A stretch of DNA of 64,000 nt from Choanephora cucurbitarum. Lineage: Eukaryota; Mucoromycota; Mucoromycetes; Mucorales; Choanephoraceae. The notes beneath the pieces are model-generated. The model did no database searches. It was given only the letters and a program-made list of their open reading frames with translations, and was not told where the DNA came from. Location: positions 1-64,000 of the forward strand of contig JAIWNI010000022.1 of the NCBI GenBank assembly GCA_025331435.1. The letters are read 5' to 3'. Within the stretch, counting starts at the first letter, position 1. Each line of letters starts with the position of its first letter. This document shows, piece after piece, positions 30,744-43,094 of the stretch. The position numbers and the translations under genes are program-made.

Positions 30744-31463
30744 ATGGCTTTCCGTGCACCACCCACAGGCCTCGCCCGTCATGTCTCCAATATGATCAAA
30801 GGAAATCTAGTAAAGAGAGCCCCTGTTTGGCTTCCTGTTCTCCAAGCTATTCCTCCTGGACCCAGTATCATCCGTTCACAAAACCCAGAAGTCAACGTAT
30901 CAGGTCAGACCGAGGTTGAACATAATTTATTCAACAAGACATCAACTAAGCATCGTCTTCGTCACTCTCAAAAGCACCTTCGCACACCTCCTCCTCGACC
31001 TCGTGCTATTGTCTACCCCGAAGATCGTTTAAGAAAGCAGTTTTACAGAGATCATCCTTATGAACTGTCTCGACCTAAAGTATTAGTTGAGAATGAATTA
31101 GGTATCAATCGTACTGATTTCAGTCGATTGATGTTGGATGGTATGCACCCCTCTCAAATTGATGGTGAAGCGTAAGTTCTATAGCAAGAAGCCTCGCCGC
31201 ACACTGACTTATTCTCTTGTAGTGTCATCAAATATCAACTTTACTTAATGACACATGAAAACATGCCTGAAAGAAAAGCCTACGCTAAGGCCACATCTGA
31301 ATTTTATGAGATTAGAGCACAACAGGAAGAAGAAGAAAGAGCAGCTAGAGAAAAGGTCAACAATCTCTTACAAAAGATGGATATTTTGGCTAGACCTAAC
31401 ACAAAGAGAGGCTTGGAACTTGAAGAAAGAGCTTTAAGACAGGGTCAATTAGCTCAATTTTAG
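30744..31463 (+). CDS. RSM25: Mitochondrial small-subunit ribosomal protein mS23 (Rsm25)
   Basis: A structural component of the mitochondrial 37S/28S ribosomal subunit. Inferred exons are 30744-31171 and 31223-31463 with a GT-AG intron, giving 222 residues. The conserved core reads EDRLRKQFYRDHPYELSRPK then VLVENELG, very close to the fungal Rsm25/mS23 family, and the C-terminal half is helical and charged as usual. MAFRAPPTGLARHVSNMIKG is a plausible mitochondrial leader. An in-frame ATG at 30645 exists upstream, but the sequence between is low-quality (a poly-T stretch), so the ATG at 30744 was preferred. Confidence 0.92.
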
Positions 31464-31611
31464 AATCGTTGTAACAGAACAAAATAAAAGTTAATAAGGT
31501 TTTATTTCGCATGCTACTTACTGTATGGTGGATCTAGTTGTGAGTATGTGCAATGGTAAAGCAGAGAGAGACCAGCATAGCCTAAACTTTCAAGATATGT
31601 TTAAATCTGGT

Positions 31612-32095
31612 TTAAAGCGGACAAGTCAACCAATGTCTAGAATTGTTATCTCTCGTACCTGATAGCCCAACAAGAGATGCTACAATTTTATTGAGCATAT
31701 GTATTATCTGGCTAATTTTCAGAATGTGTTCCCTATGAGCTTCAGATTTTGACTTCCAAACACATGTATATTCATCATTCAAGATTTTTTTTTGACTATT
31801 GGTGTTACTCCTTAGTTTTGAAAAAGCAATCTCGAAATAAGCCATGTTGTTTAAGTAAGAGGCAAATCTCTTGAAGGTCTTTGCTGGTATATTGTATTTC
31901 ATCTTGGAATTGTTGCCATGTTGGACTAGTTCAAAGCGCTGAATGTTCACAAACTTCTTGCAGATGTAGTTGAGAAGAGCGCCTGTTACACAATGCATAT
32001 CTACAGTCAACCGTGTGATGTTGAAGCAGGGGATTATTTGGCTTATAGCATTATTCCAGTCAGCAAGTTTATATAGTCGTCTCCCGATTTAGGAA
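31612..32095 (-). pseudogene. F-box family copy A: exon 2 relic without the F-box exon
   Basis: The minus-strand frame aligns with the second exon of the F-box genes at 43.1, 46.4 and 48.7 kb (for example ICKKFVNIQRFELVQ and KTFKRFASYLNNMA). The first exon with the F-box is missing: the exon 2-like sequence is followed within about 100 bp by sequence homologous to the region upstream of copy B. A deletion of about 600 bp therefore seems to have removed the F-box. The reading frame past this point is not expected to be expressed. Confidence 0.7.
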
Positions 32096-32199
32096 ATGGT
32101 GTCGAGGAAACCAAGACCGTTCCCTAAATCAACGTTGTTCCTCATTTTCCAAAGCAAATACTTCCAGTCCTTTCGGTTTTGTTTGTTGTCATAAACTGT

Positions 32200-33085
32200 A
32201 TAAGAAAAAAAAAGTAACACTATTTCAATATACAAGCAACGATTTAGCAGATTCATATAAGCAAGGTTCTTATTCGTCTTGTTTATCTGTGTATACCATG
32301 AAATGATAAATCTGTGTGCAAAACTAATTGATTTGCTCACTTGAACAAGTTCAAACACCAGCCCTCTTCTGATCAGTGATCCGTCTGTTACGCCTGAGAT
32401 GATTTCAACCTTTGCTTTGATCGAAATTACCAAACCACTTCTCCCCCCCCCCCCTTGAAAATATATCAGTTATTGCCTTTTTTTCTTTTCAGCTCCAAAC
32501 ATATCTTTGGACGTGCTGATCATTCGAGGAAAGTAGTTATGGTCAAACAGTAGTGTTTGGTTTGAATCATATTTGAAGATGCGTCTCATCAATCTAAAGG
32601 TATGCTTTTCTTTTTCTCACTGAACCAGTTATTGTTCAACTGCCATAGACAAACCACCCGGAAAGGTGCTCAAAAGAACTTTCAGGAGTCCTGCTCACAT
32701 AGAAGGAGAAGAGAGCCTCTTGACAGAGACTTGCCAGAAATTAGAAACAGCAGACCGATGTTTCCGGTGTGTGAATGGGTTCACTCTTTTTGGTAAATAA
32801 TTTGGCACCTTATGATTTGTTTTGCAATTGTTAAGCAATGAGATGAAAGCATTGTAAACTTCAAGTTCTCTCTTTTTTTTTCTTTGTCTATACATGAATA
32901 AAATGCTTAGTGTAATGCATACTGCTGAATCACTGTATCATGGACTGCTAAGTCTTTAGTCATCACCTCATCTAAATATAGCCCTCAATTACTATCCACA
33001 AAGTTTCATATGTCCAGGTCAGCCCAAGTCTGTAAGCTGAGTTTTACATACAATTAACTAAATAGCTTTTATTTGAACTTCATTA
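32200..33085 (+). repeat. Duplicated flanking segment A-prime of the F-box family
   Basis: Positions about 32206-32730 resemble 44215-44715, including the stretch around ATATCTTTGGACGT and CTCATCAATCTAAAGGTATG. Positions about 32695-33085 resemble 48265-48650. A GT-AG-like intron (32599-32649) is shared between A-prime and B-prime, so the segment may derive from a divergent companion gene. Open frames within are short and broken. A C12 run (32443-32454) is present here only. Confidence 0.6.
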
Positions 33086-35073
33086 TGGTACGGTACGCTG
33101 CGCTTTGTAGTATGCTCGTTTAGGATTTGATCTTTAGATGTGTCAAACGCCACATTCGCTACTTGATAGAATACCTCAACTTCCCACTCCAAAACAGTCT
33201 TTTCTCTGGGTACACTTTTGAGCATTCCTTGATGTCTTGAACTATAGGAGGAGAAAGAATACACTCAGTTTGCTCACCTTCGATATACTTCTCCGAACCC
33301 TCAAATCATCCTCAAGGATGACTTTTTTTTCCTTCGGGTTTTAAGCTTGTTGCAAGGCTTTGCGACTTCTGTAACTGAATTTCGATAGGCTTGACAGTTT
33401 CATCCTGTTCAGAATTGCTGGTATCTGTCGTTTTGGGGATGGTGGTAATTCAATGGCTGCTTTATAGAAAACAAAGACAAGTCCTTTTTTTCTCTGCCTT
33501 AGACTTAGGAAGTGAGAAAGCAACTCATGGAGTTATATTTTTGAATGTCTAATGTAACAACTAGCTCTACACTGGTATTTCGGCAGAAGAACTAGTGCTT
33601 CTTCCAAATTGAAGATATCAAGCCTTATATGTGAAGTGATGTTATCCATGTCTTAATCTGAACCACACGAAATATGGAGAATTTCTTGTTTTTTTTCATA
33701 CAATAATTTTTGTCAAGTATCAGTTGTATGTTGCTGTTTTTCTTTTTGCTGCTTATCTTGTTAGGGATTCAATGTCAGCACTCTTTTCTAAGGTACTCTT
33801 ACGGAACAAGCTAGTACATAAACAATCTCAAAAACAGTAACACAGTATCGATCCTACCTTCTATTTATGTCTTGAAACATTGTCTATGTATCGAGTTTTC
33901 TAATGTCTTAACATTTTATCCTTTTATGTATTTGAAACACATGAATCCGCTCAATTGATCTGCTCAATACATTGTTGTCAGAATTGTGTTTCTTGTCTTG
34001 ACAGTCAGGCAGATCAAATTCTAACTTACAATATGAATTCCGATATATTAGTCTAACATGTGTCATGTTATTCAGGACAACTTAAGATTGCAGCAAGACA
34101 ATGCCTTTCCCTTTTTTTTTATCTAGTTTAGGTCTCAGCCAAGAAGAGCCGGCAAGCACGAAGGTTGATCACAATGTTCTTGATGATCAATAAAGACATG
34201 ATGCGATAAGGTTTGGCGTGTGTCTGATCTGTCTATGAATGCTATCTACCATAAAAGGTAATCATTTCATTCCTCCTGGTGTAATCCAAGCGGGTGTTCT
34301 CTCAGGTCGAATACTGGAAGCAGAAAAAAAGAAGGACTTTCACTAGACTATTGCTGGTCTCAACTTTCCTTGCTGTCTGAATCGCTTTGAAATTCTTTTT
34401 CCCTCAAGTATGAAAGTTTAAAAGAGCCCTTCTATTCTTACATCTTGACTTTATTTTTTTTTTGTTGCCAATCTGCCGAGAACTTTGTTATGTTGAAAAA
34501 GAGAGAAACCTTCCCTCATTACATATGGGCAGACTCTATCTTTGAGACGAACTTGTATCAAGTTTAATCAAGTCAAATTCTTGCAGCCAACAAGGTTTAA
34601 GATGAACCAGCTATCCAAGAAAAGAATCCTCATGTTAGGAAATAAATGCAGCTGCCAAGAAAGAGGCTTGCTGCTATGAATAGTCCCTTTAGACTAATTG
34701 ATACCAAAAGTGAGCACAGTTCTGACTAAATCAAGGAAATGCTAATCAAAACCCTTTTTGTTCAATACATTCATTCAAATGAGACAAGGTTTATGCAAAT
34801 CAATTGTCTGAGTAGAAGCCTAGTCAATTGTGACTGATCTCTTTTGACGAGATTATTCAGTTAGAGACAATATCTTCTGTCAAGTTACCAGAAGAAACAT
34901 ACATCGCCACATAAAGAAGCTATAGAGTCCAAGATAGGATCAACAAATTCATGTAAATTCAATATGAAAAGTGATCTTTTGATCTATACTGTTTGCTCAA
35001 TCTGCATTTAAACTTTCCCTCGGGCATTTAAAAAAAAAATCATAGCCTCATCTTGCTTTTTTTTTTCTTTAAT
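33086..35073. other. Gene-poor interval of about 2 kb
   Basis: Two minus-strand frames (33264-33058 and 33523-33341) might be linked by a small intron but show no recognisable domain. The rest is AT-rich with nothing supportable. Confidence 0.45.
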
Positions 35074-35543
35074 ATGTATCGTCAATTCTTAAAGGCCGGT
35101 CAGGCTGCTACAGAAGGACATAACAAGAAACACATTCGATCGCTCATACGTGAGGGGTTTGAGAACCCAGTGTTTGCCAAAGACCCAGCGATAGAGATAA
35201 AAGGTAAGGTCACCAAACAAGCTCTTCAAATAGCTCACTCTACCATAGCCAGAAACACACTTCGATTACTCGAATTGGCTGGTGAACGAAAAGGCATTGA
35301 ATTTGATCTTGTTCGAAATCTATGTCAATTAAAATACTTTCGAGACCGAGATAATTTAAGGTAATAAAAATTAATAATAATAAAAAAAAAAAGGACTTAA
35401 GCAGATACTGAATGGTATTTAGGCCTCCATTGTTTAACAGAAGAATACCTCAACAACAGAAAGCACTTCATGACCAGCCTCGAAAGGACCTTGAGTTGAT
35501 GATTGAGATGTTGAATAGAGATCTACAGTTATGCTTACTGTGA
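35074..35543 (+). CDS. Small LYR-like mitochondrial-type protein
   Basis: Inferred exons are 35074-35360 and 35423-35543, giving 135 residues. MYRQFLKAGQAATEG followed by basic, helical sequence (KKHIRSLIREGF) resembles Complex1_LYR-type small proteins, which act as adaptors in Fe-S cluster delivery or mitochondrial complex assembly. The classical LYR triplet is only partly kept (MYR), so the family call is tentative and another helical mitochondrial protein is possible. The intron is GT-AG and keeps phase. The next gene, KISH, begins 83 bp after the stop on the same strand. Confidence 0.5.
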
Positions 35544-35626
35544 AAGGAACGTCACATGATGGAATAAACGCGTCAAACCTATTCTTTGTATTTTTTTTTT
35601 CTTTCTTTCACTCTTTTTTATTTATT

Positions 35627-35939
35627 ATGGTAAACATTACTTTTTATACATAATGTTCATCACTAACCTAATGTAGTCTGCCATCTTTAATTTCCAATCA
35701 CTACTACTTGTCATCCTGTTGATGATCTGTACCTGTACCTACATAAGAGCACAAGCACCTTCTTTGTTAGATAGAAACAAGACAGGGTAAATTAAGAATC
35801 TATCTGCAACAACACGCTTACTGACTTCTTATCTAGTGTACTTGGTCTATTCTGGAAGGCAGCCAGAGTAGGTGAACGATTAAGCCCTTATGTATCACTT
35901 GCTTGTATTATCATGGGTGTATCATTAATGAAGTCATAA
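35627..35939 (+). CDS. KSH1: KISH/TMEM167 secretory-pathway membrane protein
   Basis: Ksh1/TMEM167 is a small Golgi protein needed in the early secretory pathway. Inferred exons are 35627-35629 (only the ATG), 35677-35786 and 35837-35939, giving 71 residues against a usual 72. After the start the protein reads [15 protein letters not shown], then [18 protein letters not shown] and [15 protein letters not shown], all hallmarks of the family, with two hydrophobic segments (about residues 8-27 and 54-69). The first intron (35630-35676) starts directly after ATG, has GTAAAC, a CACTAAC branch site and TAG. The gene is too short and too split to appear as one ORF. It ends 20 bp from the convergent bZIP stop. 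Confidence 0.93.
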
Positions 35940-35959
35940 AAGAAGCTTTATTTTTTTTT

Positions 35960-37052
35960 TTAAACTGGATAATGTTCATCAATTAGATTCTTGAGTTCTT
36001 TATCATGATTATAATCATTACAGGTAGCCTTCTTGGTCATTTTATCACATAAATCATCCATATCAAATTCATCAAAGCGAGGATGACAGGCTAGATCATT
36101 CCAGACTTGAGTGACATCCTTCTTCTTCTTTTTGGATTCTTCAGTTACTGGATGGAAGAAATCAAACTGAGAAGGATCTGTGGTGAATGTCTGTTGATCA
36201 AAGAAAGCATTGAGATCCAAGGAATCATCAGCCAAACCCAGTAGTTCAGAATGATCAATCAGTGTATTGGAAGGCAATTCAGTATGGAGGATATCATCCA
36301 ATGAGAGTGTTTTTTCTTCAGGTGTATTGGATCTTGATTTATTGGAACTGGAGGTACTGCTGAAACTATCAAAATAGGAAATAGGGGATTGATGATTGGA
36401 TGAACGAATCAGCTTTTGTGGTCTTGTGCCATCTTCAGAAATGAGAGGGAAATCAAAGGAACTGGTGGCTCCCAACAGTCGATGGTTCTCATCTTCCAAC
36501 TGTCGAATGGTTGCCTTTAGTTTCTCGTTCTCTGCCAACAGATCTGTATTGGGCTGTTGACTGATCTTCTGTTCTAGTTCTCTTACTCGTTCTTCCAACA
36601 CACGCACATGGTTTTCTTTTCTTTCTCGAAAGGCTCTTTGGGCAGCTCTGTTCTGTGCTTTTCGTTTTGATTTGGGATTATCAGACTAAAAATAGGATGT
36701 GTTAAAGATGTCAATTATTGGATTGGTCTATGACTTACATCTTCTTCTTCACTTGTCAATGGCTTTCGGCCTACTTTCTTTGGTTTATCATTGGCTAATA
36801 AGAGAGATGATCAATAGGTTGAAAAATAACAGATGATGGATGATTACATTTAGTAGAAGAAGGTGAAGTAGGATCATCAGAGCCATCATATTTCCTCTTT
36901 TCTGATGCTGCTGTATTTACATTGTTATTGGAAAGTAAAGCCAACAGAAGCATTGTTTGTGCTTCTGGATTATCTTTCAAGAAGGATACATCAGGATTGC
37001 TTCCTTGACTGGCTATTTTCTGAACGATATCAGCTAATGTAGTAGTGTTCAT
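35960..37052 (-). CDS. AP-1-like bZIP transcription factor (Pap1/Yap1 type)
   Basis: Inferred exons are 37052-36848, 36794-36739 and 36685-35960, for 328 residues. The basic region reads SKRKAQNRAAQRAFRERKE, with the NxxAQxxFR signature of fungal Yap/Pap1 factors, followed by a leucine zipper (VRVLEERVRELEQKI onward). The C-terminal region has two cysteines in a short acidic tail (ACHPRFDEFDMDDLCDKM and KATC), like the redox-sensing cysteine-rich domain that controls nuclear export in Yap1/Pap1. It is therefore a candidate oxidative-stress regulator; that role is inferred. Upstream is a 3-kb non-coding interval. Confidence 0.9.
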
Positions 37053-40000
37053 GATAAGATGAGAGATGAGAAAAGAGAATGAATGAGAGGAGATTGAATT
37101 TGATATTTATGACAAATCCAAAATGAAGTCACACCTTAGCTTATTTGAATCCTAAAGCCTCACTTTCTCTCTCTTTCTTTCTTTCTATTCATTTGGTGTA
37201 TATTATTTAATAAGCTCTAGTGTTGTACAGATAATATAAGCTATAATCTGATTGTTTTGTATGAGCCAATCAGATGCTTTGTTTTATTTTGGCATTTTAT
37301 CTCAAGAGTATAAAGAATGAAGATGGTGTATAGTCTCTCTTTTTTTTTTTTATAATAATCACTTGATTGAGAAATACACTCTAAAATCAAGTGACTCACT
37401 TTATAAAAGGAATATGCTGTGTGTATAAAGCACACACTCTCCTATTTTGTGTGTGTGTGTGTAATAATGGGGGGGGGGTTCATTCCAAACACTGAAATTA
37501 TAGGTATGATGATTAAGAAAAAAAATATCAGGTGATCTATATTTGAAGAAGTTATGGGTGATGTCATCTCTATCATTGAATCTTATATCTTATGATCGAT
37601 TCAAAGCCTTTGAGGATCATCTTGACTAGGCTGTGCTACTTATTTGGATGATAATAGAGAGAGAGTGGGATAAACTTTATTTTAAGAAAAAAGATAGAAT
37701 TCAGGTACAAGCGTTAGATCCCCCCCCCTTTATCTCTAGAATAGACACCGGATAAACTATGTTGCACTTCTTTTAACAGCTGTTATCTATAACTCAATAT
37801 AGACTGTAGGGTTACAAAAGAAAGAGAGCAATGACCACTTTGACTATAAATATCCTTTCGTTTGTTCTTGTTTACATGAGTTCATATTGATTTCATACGT
37901 GCAAAATAATTACTATATTAAGAAATACATGTCTATTTTACATGTCTCTTTCTTTAGAACAGATACTCAACTCATGGCGGATACAGAAAAAGGTCATCTA
38001 TGCATAAGATAGTGAAGCGGATATCTAAAAGCACTTGTACGACGATACTGTCAAAATAGACAGTATGGGATCATGTCACAATGATTCCATCTAGATAAGC
38101 TAAAGAGACTAGCATCTACTAGCCAATAAGAAGACGTTCTTTATTGAATTTGTCATCTTTTTCTCTAGATACACAATACTATCAGAAAGTTGAACCCAGG
38201 GTTCTGTGTTACCTGTGTTTAGAAATACGCAATCACCCTCAAAAGTATTGTATTACTCTATAAACTTCTATTCCTCTAAACTCCGATTCCGAACACTGTT
38301 TAAAAGAAAGATAGAAGAAAAAAGAAGATATAAAAAAAATATAGAACCCCCTCTTTTTTTTTTAATGTTGTTATTGTACTCATATAAGGAGAATCAACAC
38401 GTGCTATACACTACATTGTTAAACTCGTGCAAAAAGAAGGGAGCCAATCGAATTGGATGGATAGGGTTTTATAGTGAACACGTTTCTTTATAGTACGGAA
38501 TCAAAATCTGATACCCCAAAAGCATGATTCTTTTAAGAAAACCCTATCGTATTTCCCTCTTTAAGGTCACACATACATTGCCAAGTAACAAAGTAATCTT
38601 ACTTTGACTATCAATGACACCTTATTTCCCCGCATTTGTCTACTCTTTTCTATCTGAAACACACCTTTTCAAAAGGATACTTGAAATAGATGATTGCGTA
38701 TGTTTCCCTTTTTTTGATGAAAACAAGAGATTGACGTCTTTTTAATCTCAGCAGAAGACAAAGTTCATTTTTATCAATTTCTGATTAAATAGAATAGGAT
38801 GGCTCAACTAATGACGCAAACAATCCACTCTATTTTCTGTTTATCCAAAGTCTTATCCATTTTAGGCTATGTAGTCTCCATCCTTTCCCCTTTTTTTTAT
38901 ATATATATATAGATGAATGACTATTTTATTAAAATCCGAACCGTCATTTAAATAAGTGCGTTGTTTTATTTTTTTCCCCCTTTTTTTTTTTTTTTAAAAC
39001 CCCATCATTTGACTTCAATTTAAAGTTAGAGTTTCCAGGGCTTTAGTTCCTTAAAAGAATATCAAATACAAGATAAATTACGTGTGTGTGTAGTAAATAT
39101 GTCTTTCTTTTATATTAAAATGGTTAAAGTTCATGTTAAAGGGAAAAGTAGAATAACAGGTTTTTTAAATAACTTTCTCAAACACATAAGGGGGGAGGAA
39201 ATCTATATACTTTTTAACAATTTCTATCCTCTCTATTCGTTCAGAAATTACAAGTTCCGATTAAACCCAACTCTCAGGCACATATTAGTTTAACACCATA
39301 CTCAACTATGGTAACTAACATGACAGTCTAAACATTCAAATAGACTCCATTTTTTAATAAGATAAAGTCAAATCAAAGTAAAAAATAAAATCAGAAAATA
39401 AAAAAAATAGAAAAACCAAAATGGTAAACTATGCGGTATAATCCAGATCACCTTTTTTTTTATTCAAATAGAAATTTTAATTTTAAAAATAAGGGTCCAC
39501 TGATTTTTTTAAAACCACGTCATGTCAACATTGATTTTACCAATCAGAAAGCGTATTCGTTTACAGTCTAATTTGTAAAATAGGATCCTGATGAACTTTC
39601 CTAAATAAGAATTGTATTGTTCTGTCTTTGCTTTTATAGTAAAGTAATTCAAGGGTTATATAAAGAAGGGGGGGGGGTCTTGAAATGATAAACAAAAAAA
39701 AAACGTGCAATCTTTCTATCAGTCATCGTTATGTAGTGTGACATTAACAGAAGGAGGATATGAATCATTTTCCTCTATAACTTCTTACTGTATAACATTT
39801 TCTAGATGGAATCTGGTTACACATGTTATGAAAAGCAAAAATAATGCTTTCAGTTTCAGCAATTTAAAATAATTACAAATCTTTTTCCTTATCACGATCT
39901 GTTCTTATGTTTGAGCTCAGCTTAGATTCTTTTTTCGGAAATGCACTTTTTATAAAAAAAAAAAATCTTTCTGTATCACTTTTTAATTCAAAGCAGTGTG

Positions 40001-40079
40001 TGTGTGAATTTTCTTTTATTTTTTTTTTCTGTATAGAATTTCCTTTTCTTTTCTCTCTCTTTCTCTCTATTTTGGCTCA
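37053..40079. other. Long non-coding interval between bZIP and the 40.1-kb gene
   Basis: About 3 kb with no supported ORF. It is very AT-rich, with poly-T and poly-A runs, G10 at about 37469-37478, C9 at 37720-37728 and G10 at 39668-39677. It lies between two divergent genes, so it must carry both promoters and perhaps long 5' UTRs. Confidence 0.55.
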
Positions 40080-41734
40080 ATGCACCGATCGCCATCAGCA
40101 CCATGCTTAGGTCAACCGACATCCGACAAGTTCCATCCCCAAGCAGCAGACATATTGTCAGACGAAGACTTATTGGAACTCTTTCGAATCATTAAACACA
40201 TTGTCCGTAAAAAACCAGATGCTGAACGACTGGCAAAGCTCTATTTCTGTATGGCCTATGCCATGGGAGAACAATACCAGTTTTATAAACCAATTCATGA
40301 CGATACATTGGTCTTTCGAGAAGACACAACCAATACAGTCGGTAAAGTCCAGTTACCTGCCTCAGTACTCTGTTGCCATGATACACTCTCTTCTTCTTCT
40401 TCCTCCAGTAATACCTCGGCTGTGCCTCAACGTATTCTCTCTGTCTCTTACCTTACCAACCCTTCACCCAGTCCTCAATTACCTCAGATTATGCCTAGAA
40501 CAACAGAAGAGACTGAAGCCTATGTCAGACCTTACATGAGGCCTCTGCAGTCACCTTGGTCTCCTCTGGAGGATGCCCCTTCTCAGTCTATCAAATACCC
40601 TCATTTGAATACCCTCATCAACACCAGTCCATCTGAAGTCTTGATGGAGCCTAAACAACGAGGCTTTTATTATCAGGATGGAAGAATCTCAAGAGAACCC
40701 GTGTTGTTACAACGCTATGCTGAGCAAGGCGTTCTGACACAGGCCAATCTGATGAAAAAAAGAAAAAAGCCCTTTCATGATCCTGATTACCCTTATGAAC
40801 TCTCTAGTCTGCCTACACCTGTCAAAAAGCCCAAGATACCGCATCGTCATGGTGAATTTAAGCAGAGACGTAAGTTTGTAATAAATCTATAAGCATATCA
40901 CTAACATATTATCCAATAGGCGACGATATCATCAGTCGAATGAGAACAATTATGATGGCTGATTTAGAACAGAAAGCACAACGACTGCCTGCTGATTTCA
41001 CCTTGAGTATCGAAAAAGCAACATTACCCCATATCAACCCAGATGAACTCAGTACAGAGGAAGCCAGTCAACTACTCGCTCCTGCCCTTCGTATCCTAAC
41101 AGAACACTCCAATATGAAACCCCATCTGGACAACGGCATGAATCAGAACGGTATCTACTACAATAATGACTACTTTCGACTCTATCTGGCCTTCACTCAA
41201 TTCCAAGATATCTTTGCCCAACTCTTTCCAAATGAAGTCATCAAAATGTCCCTGCCTGAAGATGCTCCCTCGCCCACCAGTCTCGAACGCGATAAGGACC
41301 GAGAACGTAATGCAAACATGAAAGCCTACCGTGGTTGGATCGAGCCTTATTTGACTGAAACCAATTGGGCTGCTTTTAGAAGAAACATCATGGTGGGTGA
41401 ACGTATCATGCAGCTGACAAAGGTGGTAGGACAAGGTGTCTTACTGATGACGAAAGAACTCAGTGGTTCTAAACTCCATCTGACATTCACCAATAACGAA
41501 TGGGATGAATTCATTCAAGGTCTCTCTCAAGGTGCCTGGGATGAGACAATCGACTGGAGCCATGAGGATGGCATGACTGAAGAAGACCGAAAGCATCTGA
41601 GTGGGTCCTTGTTGGTTCATGAATTAAGACTCAAATTCGCTACTCATTTCTGGTTTACAGAAGAAGGTAGAGTGGTGCCGCCTGCAGAAAGAAAGGCAGC
41701 CAGAGCTAAAGAACGTCAAAATCATCACAAGTAA
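40080..41734 (+). CDS. Unrecognised conserved-looking protein, 534 residues
   Basis: Inferred exons are 40080-40869 and 40920-41734, joined by a 50-bp GT-AG intron with a CACTAAC branch site. I do not recognise the family. The N-terminal 80 residues look folded and helical (LSDEDLLELFRIIKHIVRKK). Residues about 110-265 are Ser/Pro-rich and then basic (MKKRKKPF, PVKKPKIPHRHG), suggesting a disordered linker with possible nuclear localisation signals. The C-terminal 270 residues are again helical, with no transmembrane segment, coiled coil or catalytic motif that I can identify. Codon use and splice signals match its neighbours, so it is a real gene. A nuclear role is only a guess from the basic patches. 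Confidence 0.85.
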
Positions 41735-43094
41735 TATTTATTGTTTTTATGAATTTTCTTTTTTATAATGTACATCCCCCCCCCCTTCCTATATATTGTA
41801 ATATTTCTTTTGTAAAGAAAACATGAAGTGCACATATGCCCCCCCTTTCCTTATTATTATTTTAGAATTCCTTTTTTCTGATGATTACATAGATTCCATT
41901 ATTTTATTTTTTTTTTATGCTCTACAAAAGAAAAACTCTATTTTAAAAAAGATATATATACGTCATCTTATTTGAAATAAACCACTGTCACCCCCCAAAT
42001 TATGATACAGTCTAAATTATCACTTTATTTTATCAAGACCCTTTTTTGATCAAAATGCCAAGATGTAGTCTGACAAATCAAGTGAAAGACCACGTTCCTG
42101 CCTATATTATTCTTCAAATTCAAGTCTTACAAATTTTAGGGACTTTTTTTTTTTCTAAAAAAAACAACCCCGGAATGGGCAGTGGAAATCTAAAAATAAA
42201 CAACAATGGATAATTTTAATTATGAACATGGACCATGTGTAAATTGGAATGTTTAGATTCAAATAAGGAAATCCAGATTGTATGTTCTATTTCTGATCAA
42301 TGCCTATTTCCCGTTCTCCGCTCCCTTGAATTGTACCATCTGAAAAAACCAGAGTTAACACTCAGCTATCTCTTTTTCACAGAATTGGGATTTTTGTAAT
42401 ACAAGCAAAGAGATGTATGAAACTTGAAAGAGTGTCAGTAGAAGATTACACAATAACATGCCAATGTATCCTAATTGGCTAAAGGAAGCTAGCGGATTGC
42501 GTGATCAACGGACCACTGATATAAAACAATCGACATGAGGTTTATCTGTTTCTTTTTTTTTTTAATTTTCCACTTGCATGCTTGTATCTATGGCGTAACA
42601 GTCTAAATAGAATCACCTCATCTTTTTTTTGTTTTTAGCTTTTATGGTAACCATAAGTTGCGTGTTTAGACGTAATCAATGTCATGTTGATATATAGAAA
42701 GGAAATGTATGAAATAGTGACCGATACATAGTCTTTACTTGTCTTTTTGCCCTGCTTGACAAGGTGAGCCACCATCAAATACGAATCTATCGTTATTTAT
42801 CTCTCCTTCTCTTGATAGACACAGAGTACGTCTTGCTTATACTGAAGATACTATGGTGTCTGTTTCAGATAGCATTAGGTACTGTTAAAGTTCTGTACTA
42901 TGGTTTGGCAAGGTTTTAGCCATCCTCTAGAATTCTAATCTGACTGCTCAAGCATGATCCCCCCAAAAAAAACTCTATGTCTATATCAATCAAAGGCTGT
43001 AACCTGATATAGCTTTTCATTTAGTTTTGTTTTCTTTTTATGCTAAACTTGTTGAATGAAAACGTTTATTTCAGGGATAATTGGAATGACATGC
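41735..43094. other. Intergenic DNA, about 1.4 kb
   Basis: No ORF or RNA recognised. C-runs occur at about 41776-41785 and 41839-41846. The last part is homologous to the 3' flank of the other F-box copies. Confidence 0.5.

Noticed and set aside
33058..33523. Two-exon gene on the minus strand
   Set aside because: A short intron could join the frames, but the product has no motif and the segment borders a decayed duplication; support is too weak.
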